Source: Acacia acuminata
Lineage: Eukaryota > Streptophyta > Magnoliopsida > Fabales > Fabaceae
DNA: 64,000 bases
Assembly (NCBI GenBank): GCA_019022655.1
Contig: JAFJYI010000082.1
Span: 1,674,001 to 1,738,000, forward strand
Reading direction: 5' to 3'
A program made the translations under genes and the position numbers. Below the pieces are notes generated by a model. It saw nothing but the letters and a program-made list of their open reading frames with translations, was not told the origin of the DNA and made no database searches. This document shows positions 56,393 to 64,000 of the stretch, piece by piece. Position 1 is the first letter of the stretch. Every line of letters begins with the position of its first letter.

Positions 56393-57715
56393 CACTACAA
56401 GAAAATGAAGAATTTGCGACGGAATTTGCGAGGAAACAAATTCCGTCGCAAATTGTGGAACATTTGCGAGGGAAAATAATTTCCCTCGCAAACTGGACCA
56501 ATTTTGCGAGGGAAATAAATTCCGTTGCAAAATTTGTCCATTTTGCGAGTGAAAAATTTTCCCTCGCAAAATTTGGACATTTTGCGAGGAAAGTTCCTTC
56601 CCTCGCAAAATTCGGGAAATTGGCGGAATATTTCTCCCCAATTTCCCCACATTTTGCGAGGGAAAGATCTTTCCCTCGCGGGAATGACCAAATTTTGCGA
56701 GGGAAAAGTGTTCCCTCGCAAAATTGGGGCCATTTTGCGAGGGATACATCATTCCTCGCAAATTTCGGGGGAAAGTGGCGGGATATTACCCCCAATTTCC
56801 CCAAACTTTGCGAGGAAGGAATTTTCCCTCGCAAAGTTGGGTCTTTTTGCGAGGGAAATATCTTTCCCTCGCAAAATTTGGAGAAATTGGGGGAAATATC
56901 CCGCCACCTTCCCCAAATTTTGCGAGGGATAGAATTTCCTCGCAAAATACCCAATGTTGCGAGGGAATTTATTTCCCTCGCAAAATGGGCGAAAGTGGCC
57001 GTATATATTTACCCCTATTTCCCAAAATTTTGCGAGGGAATGATTTTTCCTCGCAAAATTGGGTCTTTTGCGAGGGAAGTTTCTTTCCCTCGCAAAATTT
57101 GGGGAAATGGGGGAAATATCCCGCCACCTTCCCCAAATTTTGCGAGGGAATGATCCGTCCCTCGCAAAATGGCCCAATTTTGCGAGGACAATTTCCCTCG
57201 CAAAATACCCAATGTTGCGAGGAATTTATTTCCCTCGCAAAATTGGGCGAAAGGCGATATATATTTACCCTATTTCCCAAAATTTTGCGAGGGAATGATT
57301 TTTCCCTCGCAAAATTGGGTCTTTTTGCGAGGGAAGTTTCTTTCCCTCGCAAAATTTGGGGAAATTGGGGGGAAATATCCCGCCACCTTCCCCAAATTTT
57401 GCGAGGGAATGATGTCCCTCGCAAAATGGCCCAATTTTGCGAGGACAGATATTCCCTCGCAAAATACTCAATTTTGCGAGGGAATTTATTTCCCTCGCAA
57501 AATTGGGCGAAAGTGATCTCCCCAAATTTTGCGAGGGAAGGATGTTTCCCTTGCAAAATGACCTAATTTTGCGAGGAATAGTTGTCCCTCGCAAAATTGG
57601 GCCATTTTGCGAGGGAAATTTTTTTTCCCTTGCAAATTTTGGGGAAATTAGGAGGGAAAATCGCTAGTATCGCTCCATTTTGAGAGAGAAACATCTTTCC
57701 CTCGCAAATTATTAT
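56393..57715. repeat. CACTA 2 left subterminal repeats
   Basis: More than forty copies of TTTGCGAGGGAAA or its complement, mostly as facing pairs 10-20 bp apart with a short unique loop (CCCAATTTCCCC-type spacers). A larger period is seen: two ~240-bp blocks starting near 56,980 and 57,220 with TTTACCC..TATTTCCCAAAATT repeat each other. Because the motif has no stop in several frames, long open frames appear on both strands here; they are not genes. Confidence 0.92.
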
Positions 57716-57739
57716 TATTATTTTTTAAATTATCTATGT

Positions 57740-58118
57740 AAAGGGAATTAATTTTTTTGGCTGAAGCCAAGGTAATTGATTCTCCTTTTCTTATTACAAA
57801 GATATCTCATATCTTGTATTTACTCCATCAGATCACGCAATTGATTTTGTTTCTATTTTTCTTGTGTGAGACCATTGAATTTGGCTGATTGCATATCCTT
57901 TTGATTGCTTTGTCTACTTCTTTCCAAATCAGCTAATATTTCCTGCACATTAAAATTAGGATATGAGTAGATTTTATGTCGATTTATTCTTTGATCCTAA
58001 GTTTGATTCGATGATGGAAAAGTCAATAAAAGATAATTAAATAGGTATATAATATTAATAAATCCAACTAAATCTCATAAAATATACACCTATTTAATTA
58101 TAAAATATACACTTATCA
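57740..58118 (-). mobile_element. Fragment of the Ty3/gypsy-like LTR, antisense
   Basis: The reverse complement matches 54,193-54,540: TTGATAAGTGTATATTTTAT, AGGTATATAA, GAAATATTAGCTGATTTGGA, GGATATGCAATCAGCC and GAGACCATTGAATTTGGC in reversed order. Only the first ~380 bp of the LTR are kept. Confidence 0.75.
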
Positions 58119-58163
58119 AATAGTATTTTGAAATATATTTATAAACATTTGTCTTATAATTTA

Positions 58164-58951
58164 GGGAGAATCTCATATAAAGATGATTGAAATAGGAAAA
58201 TTCTATATAAGGTTGGTAAACTTAACAAATCTTAAATTGGGTCATGATATTTAAATGTTAGTTATTTTTCCATAATACCCCTAACCCAAACCCATATTGC
58301 AAAACGAGGATATTCTACATCCAAAAAGAATTTTGAAATCGGGAACTTTAAGTCTAGTTTATTCACTTCACGTGAAATCATCCTAACTTGTTAAAGTAAA
58401 AAGATCCCAATCAAAAACGAACCAAACTAGCAAAATCATCTTCCATGGCTGAAAAACCGAAACGAGAGATTGCATTCATTGCAACCGCAATCGATTTTGC
58501 AATCAATATTTTCGGAGGACAAAAGCGAAAGAAAACCAGTTTTTCTCGAGGTAAAATAGGGCCTAAATGCTTCGCCCCCTCAATGGTTCAGAGCCGATCC
58601 TCCAAGTCTAAAATCTTTCGGTCTCTTGATTCATCCATTATTTGCGGTCAGACCAATATTTGCATCAGAAAGGCTTTTCCCCTCTACTAGAAACTAATCT
58701 ATATGTTTGGCCAAGCTACGCCAAATCCTATGAACTTTACCCGATCGAGAAAGTTTTCGATAATCTAACGAGTTGATTATGATCAAAATAAGGAATCCAA
58801 ATTACACACTTAACAATTAAGGGATATAGAGGTAATTTGGTCCAATTTCTAAATTTCTAATTGTGTCACATAACCTACTTAATAATTTGTTCAGTTTAGT
58901 AACCCAAATTAGAATTGTGGTAATTCAACCATCTTTATATGGAATTCTCCC
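58164..58951. mobile_element. Small MULE (Pack-MULE candidate), 788 bp
   Basis: Ends GGGAGAATCTCATATAAAGA and, inverted, GGGAGAATTCCATATAAAGA; inverted similarity runs for about 100 bp (GATGATTGAA/GATGGTTGAA, TTGGTAAACTTAACAAAT/TTACTAAACTGAACAAAT). The 9-bp target duplication TATAATTTA is exact (58,155-58,163 and 58,952-58,960). The interior is richer in GC and holds an open frame. No transposase. Confidence 0.93.
58445..58690 (+). CDS. 81-aa frame inside the Pack-MULE, unknown
   Basis: CTTCCATGGCTG gives a good plant start context. The product begins MAEKPKREIAFIATAIDFAI and has a basic, serine-rich middle (GGQKRKKTSFSRGKIG, SRSSKSKIFRSLDSS) and a cysteine near the end. No family recognised. 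Internal GC-rich sequence between MULE ends is the usual sign of a captured gene fragment. It could be a chimeric transcript's product or non-coding. Confidence 0.4.
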   Translation: MAEKPKREIAFIATAIDFAINIFGGQKRKKTSFSRGKIGPKCFAPSMVQSRSSKSKIFRSLDSSIICGQTNICIRKAFPLY

Positions 58952-58960
58952 TATAATTTA

Positions 58961-60000
58961 TATATTTATTATTTCTATATATTTTCCTTTTTTGCCATTG
59001 AATCAAATAAATATAGCGTAAGCAGATGACATATTTTTTTAAAATGGAAATTAATAAAAACCTTCATAAGAAAGATATCGAAATTTTGAAATCACATGAT
59101 TAAAAATGTTTAAATAAGCGAATAATTATTGCTACACAATGTTAGAATAAAAGCCCTTGAAATCATGAACTATATGATTATAAAGTGCCATAAAGTTCAT
59201 TTCAATTTTTTTAGGAGTAAATTAGTTATTTACTTTCAAGATCACTTATTTATTCAATTGATCTTTTAAAGATAAAATCTCTTAATTTAGTCTCTCAACA
59301 TAAAAAAATTATTTAATGCATTAGGCAAAACCACATCACTTAAATTCGCATTGTTAAGTTTAATTTCTAATCATAATATGACAAGGGTATTCAATAATAA
59401 CAAGATAAGTACATGTTTTCTTGTAGATAATATATTATTGATTAAAAAATACACTTGTTGTGTTTTAATTGATTGGAAAACTTGATGATAAATATTAAAA
59501 AATAGCTCTACATTTAGTCATTATAAAAAAAAAAACAATATACAAACAAGAAAGAAAGAAAACCATTAATAAAGATTGAAAGAAAGAAGTTAAACCATAC
59601 GGACATGATTATAAGGGAAAAAAATACATGAACCTGATTAAAAATTAAGTGAAACTATAAAAACTTACAGATTAATTTTTTATTAATTTAATTAGAGCTT
59701 AATTATCCACACAGATCGTAAACTTGTGATTTAATTAGGAAAAAATTCTTTACAAATTTTACTTGAAGAAGGATTGATATCTCTTTTCAAACCATATAAA
59801 TAAGATCTAAATTCTTATTATTCCGAATAAAATAATTATTAACTTTAGGAATTACTCTCTTTATCGAATCTACATGACATGCTTAGGCTTATATGCTTGT
59901 TATGTGCTTATACCTCTAATTAGAGGTATAAGCACATTTTTTTAATTTTTTTAATTTTTTTTATATATTGTATTTATTTAGATTTAAATTATATAAATAC
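58961..60000. other. AT-rich DNA inside the presumed CACTA 2
   Basis: No gene. Long A/T runs. A perfect palindrome lies at 59,902-59,937 and is listed separately. Confidence 0.5.
59902..59937. repeat. Perfect 36-bp palindrome
   Basis: ATGTGCTTATACCTCTAA runs directly into its own reverse complement TTAGAGGTATAAGCACAT with no spacer. It may be the fused ends of a small transposon or a target for a dimeric binding protein. Confidence 0.9.
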
Positions 60001-60009
60001 ATGAACCCG

Positions 60010-60475
60010 CAAACATGCTTTTTAATTTTTATAAATACATGAAACCGCAAACATGCTTTTTTAATTTTTTTAAAAAAATTAAAAATATTTTTAGTTCCTA
60101 CGTAATTTTTCAATACTTTGAGATATCTTTTTAGTACCTGTCGGTACTCTAAAATATTTTTTTAAAATCCTACAAAAATGTGTCTGTACCCAATTTTTTG
60201 TTAAAAAAATATTTCAGGGTACTGGCTGGTACTAAAAAGATATTTCAGGATACTGAAAAATACTTCATGATCTTAAAAAATTACTTGAAGATCTTGAAAA
60301 AATATTTTAGGTTATTTCTTGGTATTAAAAAGATACTTCGGGATCGATTGTTATTGAAAAATATTTCATGATCTTGAAATTTTTTTTAAGGATCTCAAAA
60401 AAATAGTATTGAAAAATTCGTGGGTACTAAAAAGATTTTTATTTTATTTTTTAATTTAAAAAGCATGTTTGTGTG
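60010..60475. repeat. MITE-like fold-back element with inner hairpin
   Basis: Outer ends GCAAACATGCTTTTTAATTT (also repeated once at 60,047) and, inverted, AATTTAAAAAGCATGTTTG. Inside, AGATATCTTTTTAGTACC at 60,121 pairs with GGTACTAAAAAGATATTT near 60,227, and short GATCTTGAAAAA phrases recur. No target duplication established. Confidence 0.65.
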
Positions 60476-60513
60476 GCACACCATGGGATATTAGATTGAT
60501 CTGATGGATGTAA

Positions 60514-60900
60514 GTGACGCTACTGAGGGATTCTGAGCGTGGTGCTTCTGAGCAAATCCGGTTCCCTCTTTACGCTCTTTTTTTCTTTCGCTCTGCTCTC
60601 CAAATCCCTAAAAATCGTGTAGCCACCTCCAAATCGACAAATCGATCCCCGTGCTCCTCCGTCGTTGTTGTTCGCCGTCCAGCTCCTCCGTCGTTTAATC
60701 TCGGCTCCTCTTTGTTCGTTGCCGCTTTGCTCTCCAAGCGGTGTAATTTTTTTTGTCTTTACTTCTTTGGTGCATAGATCGCTTCTCTGTCTTCCACCGT
60801 CGCCTTGTCTCGTCGCTTTTGCTGATTTAGGCGTATTAGGGTTCGTTCACCTCTGTTAGCTGAAGTGAATTTGTGAAAGCAGCAAAGTCTGATAATGAAA
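60514..60900 (+). other. Pyrimidine/GC-rich leader-like DNA
   Basis: CT- and CG-rich sequence (CCTCCGTCGTTGTTGTTCGC, GTCTTCCACCGTCGCC) resembling a plant 5' untranslated region; two overlapping frames (60,514-60,777 and 60,665-60,859) are open but have no domain. It may be the leader of the CACTA 2 transposase transcript, or captured from a host gene. A short stretch at 60,872-60,935 (SDNETQFVEVNKAELA in one frame) is exon-like but unrecognised. Confidence 0.4.
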
Positions 60901-61305
60901 CTCAGTTTGTTGAAGTGAATAAGGCTGAGCTAGCTTGAGTTCTTTTTCCGGATCTCAAATATTTCGATCTTTTACTTGGCATTGTTAAAAGTGAGCCTAA
61001 AAGTGAGTTTTAAATTGATTTCAATCCAAATTCTCTGCTTTTGTTCTTGATGGACCTAAATGTATGCATCTTCTTGACAGGTCATTAGATCTTTGGATAT
61101 GCATGTCGTAGTATAATGTAATCCATCTTAGAGTTTAAATATACAGGTAACGAGAATTTTATGTAGACGGGACAAACTAGTACAAACAGTTGTCCATTTT
61201 TATCTATTTGCGAGAACTTGTTCTCTTGAAAATTTTTTCCAAACGACGTTGAATCGATTATTACCCACTTGAATATTAATCAAACTTGTCAAATTATTCA
61301 CTTCT

Positions 61306-61580
61306 TGTGGAAGTTGACCACGAAACTATTGTCTTCTAGGCGGCGGATGAGCTTCGTCATATTCCCTATCGTGGGAGGAATAAATCCTGAAAGACTGTTG
61401 TTTCGAAGGTCTAAATAATATAAATTGATCAAGTTACCAATGGAGGGAGGAATTGGACTAAAAAATCTGTTATTAGAAAAGTCCAATAGTTGGAGATTTG
61501 TTAGTTTTCCTATAGAGGGAGAAGATTAGCCCAGAAAAGCTATTATGATCTAATTCAATGCTTGTAAATTTTTTATTACA
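61306..61580 (-). pseudogene. Captured leucine-rich-repeat fragment
   Basis: Minus-strand frame: SPSIGKLTNLQLLDFSNNRF, then IPPSIGNLINLYYLDLRNN, SLSGFIPPTIGNMTKL. These are about two and a half plant-specific 24-residue LRRs (LxxLxLxxNxLxGxIPxxIGNL), as in receptor-like kinases or LRR proteins. Stops flank both sides, so only a fragment is present. It lies about 300 bp from the Rab exon, in the opposite orientation, inside the presumed CACTA 2. Confidence 0.75.
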
Positions 61581-61868
61581 TTTTATGCATGGAAACCTAT
61601 TCTAGACTGTGTTCTACTGATAAAAGTGGTTCCAACATATTCTTGTTATTACATTTTATGCATGTAAACCTAATGATCAGACTGGAATTCTTCCTAAGAT
61701 GTAAAATGTTGGTTGGTTTCATTGTGTAATGATGGATATTTGAATTAGATTCGATTGATTAGATTGTCATGGGTTAAGGGAAATATTCTCGGCCCTGTAG
61801 ATTTGTACTAGAATTTCAGTTTCGCATTTGCTGCTAATCTTTATATTTGATTCCTTTTACTGATGCAG

Positions 61869-61990
61869 TTTATGATGTAACTAGACGAGAAACATTTGCG
61901 AATTTGTCTGAAATATGGGCAAAGGAAATAGATCTTTATTCAACAAATCAGGACTGCATCAAGATGCTTGTTGGGAACAAAGTGGATAAG
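61869..61990 (+). pseudogene. Captured exon of a Rab18/RABC-type small GTPase
   Basis: Acceptor GATGCAG precedes VYDVTRRETF, NLSEIWAKEIDLYSTNQD and KMLVGNKVDK, and donor GATAAG|GTATC follows. The NKVD block is the G4 guanine-binding motif (NKxD); the sequence between switch II and G4 is that of plant RABC (Rab18) proteins. The 122-bp exon is uninterrupted and keeps both splice sites, with a pyrimidine-rich intron tail upstream. No other Rab exon is seen, so it is a captured fragment that could be spliced into a chimeric transcript. Confidence 0.85.
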
Positions 61991-62997
61991 GTATCTTTTA
62001 AGAACCTTACAAACATAAGCTTTCTCTTTTAAGAAGTCAGAACCACGTCTTGATCAATAAGTCATTTTTTCGCGTATTTACGGCGCGACCTAAGGCCGGT
62101 CTTATAGTTTTGGTTCCCTTGCAGATTCTTTGTTCCCTTTATTTTAGTTTACAATGTTTAATCTTAATTTGTTCTCCAAGTTCTAAATTTACGGTGACCC
62201 AGAATTCATAGTTAATGCATATTATTAGGAAAAATTGGAGCACGAAGAACTATTGGGTATCATCGGTAGAGGCGGCGGATATAAAGCGATTGGGAGAATA
62301 AAAGGGAGAGCAGATCTCCTATAGAGAGAAAGTACATTAGCTATGAATTATGAATATTAATGTGATAGCTTCCAACTAATTAAATAAAGAACACTTTTAA
62401 TAGCTCTAGACCTTTAGCAAATCTTCTCTCTTCTCCATTTATACATTTGCTAATTGGGGTATGTCAACATTTATTTCCTTCTCTTTAATCCTCTCTCGAG
62501 TTTCTCCATACCTCTGTTCATGTTTGTAATCAATTTGTAGGCTGGACAACCGTGCTGATTTAAAGATTCAGCTCATATTTTTCTATTCTCTTCCCGTCTA
62601 AAATGTTTATAAAGTGTTAATATTCCCGTTGTTTTGGATTAATTTCATGTTTGTAATCAATATTACTTTCTTTTGCAAATTGCACCACTTTATTAATTAT
62701 TAATTATATTATTTCGATAAATCTATTAACTTGACCCACTCTCATCCCTATTTATAGCAATTAATTTAGTGTAGAAATTAAAAAATGGGTGTGAATTAGA
62801 TAAGAATAAATATACAAGGCTTGGGGATCTGTCAACACTAAAAACGGGATAAGAGGTAGTGTAGAAGACTAAGAAGACAAACTATCATCTGACCTAGATC
62901 TGTGTAGTTTAAGGATGATTATTATTATTTTTTAAATTCGTTGAATTTCACTTATGACACACATCCTTCTCTTTAATCCTCTCTGAGTTTCTCCGAT
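61991..62997. other. AT-rich DNA with a 31-bp direct repeat
   Basis: CCTTCTCTTTAATCCTCTCT followed by (C)GAGTTTCTCC occurs at 62,478-62,508 and again at 62,967-62,996. TCATGTTTGTAATCAAT also occurs twice (62,519 and 62,646). No gene. Confidence 0.55.
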
Positions 62998-64000
62998 GCC
63001 GAAGCTTGGCTGAAATTTGACGAGGCAAATCCTTCGTTTGCAGGCGATCCCCGTAATGTCCGTCTTGGTTTATGTTCGGATGGGTTCGCTCCTTTCAACC
63101 AGACGGGCAGTAATTATTCCTGTTGGCCAGTGATTGTGACTCCGTACAACCTCCCACCTTCCATGTGCATGAGAAGAGAATTTTTGTTCCTCAACGCGTT
63201 AATCCCTGGGCCATCCAACCCAAAAAAGAAAATAGATGTATATCTCGGGCCTTTGATAGACGAGTTGAAGATGTTGTGGAGTGAAGGGGTTCTTACGTAT
63301 GATGTATCATTGAGCCGAATTTTACCATGCGGTTTTGCCTTAATGTGGACGATAAATGATTTCCCGCATATGGGATGTTGAGTGGATGGCAAACTTCGGG
63401 GAAGCTTGCATGTCCGGTATGTCTCGAACGAACGTGGGTTATAGCTTGAAATATAGTCACAAAGTGTGTTGGTTTGGAGCACCGGCGATTCTTGCCTATT
63501 GATCATCCGTTTAGGAATAATAGAAAAGACTTCAAGAGGAATGTGGTTGAACACGCAGATCGGCCTCGTCGTTTAAGTGGCCCGAAATATGGGACGGGGT
63601 CAAGTACATTCAAAGTGTTGAAGAGGGAGCCGCTTCCGGCTCACCGAGAGGATATGGCGTTCAAGCATCATTGGAACAAACGCAAAGCATCTTTTGGGAG
63701 CTACCATATTGGAAAGATCAATTGTTAAGACACAACCTCGATGTCATGCATATTGAGAGGAATGTGTTTTGTAATATTCTGCACACCGTAATGGACACCA
63801 AGGGTAAGATGAAGGATACAGTCAACGCAAGACTTGACATAGAACATATTTGCAAAAGGCCTGGTTTGCATTTGATCAAGAATGCCGCCAATCGAATTTC
63901 CAAACCTAAAGCGTCTTACACATTGAACAAAGAGCAGAATTTACAATTGTTGCAATGGGTTAAAGGTGTGAGACTACCGGACGGTTATGCATCAAACTTT
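62998..64000 (+). pseudogene. CACTA TNPD-like transposase, partial, runs off the edge
   Basis: Frames give AEAWLKFDEANPSFAGDPRN, VRLGLCSDGFAPFNQTG, WPVIVTPYNLPPSMCMRREF, KKKIDVYLGPLIDELKMLW and ALMWTINDFPHMG, then LSGWQTSGKLACPVCLE in another frame, and RRFLPIDHPFRNNRKDF with HHWNKRKASFGSYHIGK. This is the Transposase_21 core in the usual order. The N-terminal domain is missing before 62,998. Frameshifts near 63,378 and 63,440 and stops near 63,727 break it. It differs from the TNPD of CACTA 1 at most positions, so it is a separate family. Confidence 0.9.

Larger units (their letters stand above)
56393..64000 (+). mobile_element. CACTA 2, left end to window edge, with captured gene fragments
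   Basis: CACTACAAGAAAATG at 56,393 is a CACTA terminus and is followed by 1.3 kb of subterminal repeats. No matching right terminus and no resumption of the interrupted ankyrin/PGG exon appear before the window ends, while a TNPD transposase remnant occurs at 63,000-64,000 in the expected orientation. I infer one element of more than 7.6 kb running off the edge. It contains nested insertions and pieces of a Rab GTPase gene and an LRR gene. The alternative is a truncated left end plus an unrelated CACTA at 63,000. Confidence 0.65.

Noticed and set aside
56343..57667. Long overlapping open frames on both strands (up to 280 codons, with repeated phrases such as FARE and PSQN)
   Set aside because: They are translations of the TTTGCGAGGGAAA subterminal repeat, open in several frames at once with no domain.
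1..64000. tRNA and rRNA genes
   Set aside because: None was recognised by eye; the only Pol III-type boxes seen belong to the SINE at 51,542-51,713.

Overview
The window reads as nuclear DNA of a flowering plant, probably a eudicot: AT-rich, GT..AG introns, plant-type splice and TATA signals, and almost wall-to-wall plant transposable elements (CACTA/En-Spm, Mutator-like, LINE, Ty1-copia and Ty3-gypsy LTRs, SINE, Stowaway-type MITEs) plus a scrap of plastid DNA. Only one gene looks intact: a two-exon ankyrin-repeat/PGG-domain membrane protein on the minus strand (29,755-31,543). A 55-codon GC-rich reading frame at 53,511-53,678 and an 81-codon frame inside a Pack-MULE at 58,445-58,690 are further candidates. 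The species cannot be named from the sequence.

Layout. 1-4,035: arrays of a hairpin-forming repeat (core GACTTTTAGGACCGG and its complement) around an unrecognised coding remnant. 4,050-7,691: a 5'-truncated LINE split by a 1.97-kb CTCGAG-rich, SIRE-like solo LTR. 8,630-13,618: a small Mutator-type MITE split by a 4.67-kb MULE that carries an Ulp1-type protease exon and a 22-bp minisatellite; an unsplit copy of the same MITE lies at 26,686-27,040. 13,620-26,479: remains of an older CACTA carrying an exon of a SAC-domain phosphoinositide phosphatase, itself split by a 10.6-kb CACTA (14,971-25,594; 3-bp TSD TGT) with TNPD-like, TNPA-like and Ulp1-like coding remnants. 28,288-31,650: left copy of a segmental duplication with the intact ankyrin/PGG gene. 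32,272-38,150: a LINE with ORF1 tail, endonuclease, reverse transcriptase and RNase H remnants, lying between two direct copies of a ~475-bp sequence. 39,762-49,112: a 9.35-kb MULE with a perfect 9-bp TSD (TAAATTTTT), an Ulp1-like gene facing a broken MURA transposase across a ~106-bp tandem repeat. 49,113-51,081: MITEs. 51,082-51,404: plastid rpl23-rpl2 DNA at the breakpoint of the right copy of the segmental duplication. 51,405-56,392: that copy, with a SINE, the 55-codon frame, a Ty3-gypsy-like solo LTR and the 3' remnant of the second ankyrin/PGG gene. 56,393-64,000: a CACTA element cut off by the window edge, with 1.3 kb of TTTGCGAGGGAAA subterminal repeats, a nested Pack-MULE (9-bp TSD TATAATTTA), a captured Rab18/RABC exon, a captured LRR fragment and a second TNPD transposase.

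How it fits together. The window is a layered archive of insertions. Relative ages can be read from nesting: the LINE precedes the copia LTR, the MITE precedes MULE 1, the SAC-carrying CACTA precedes CACTA 1, and the ankyrin duplication precedes the CACTA that cuts its right-hand gene. Protease (Ulp1/C48) remnants occur in two MULEs and one CACTA. Host gene exons (SAC phosphatase, Rab18, LRR) sit inside or next to CACTA ends with their splice sites, which fits transduplication. No single undescribed system could be established; the best leads are the gene-capturing CACTA at the right end, the Pack-MULE frame, the 55-codon GC-rich frame and the very long direct repeats around the LINE. All homology calls are from recognition of motifs by eye; no database search was run.
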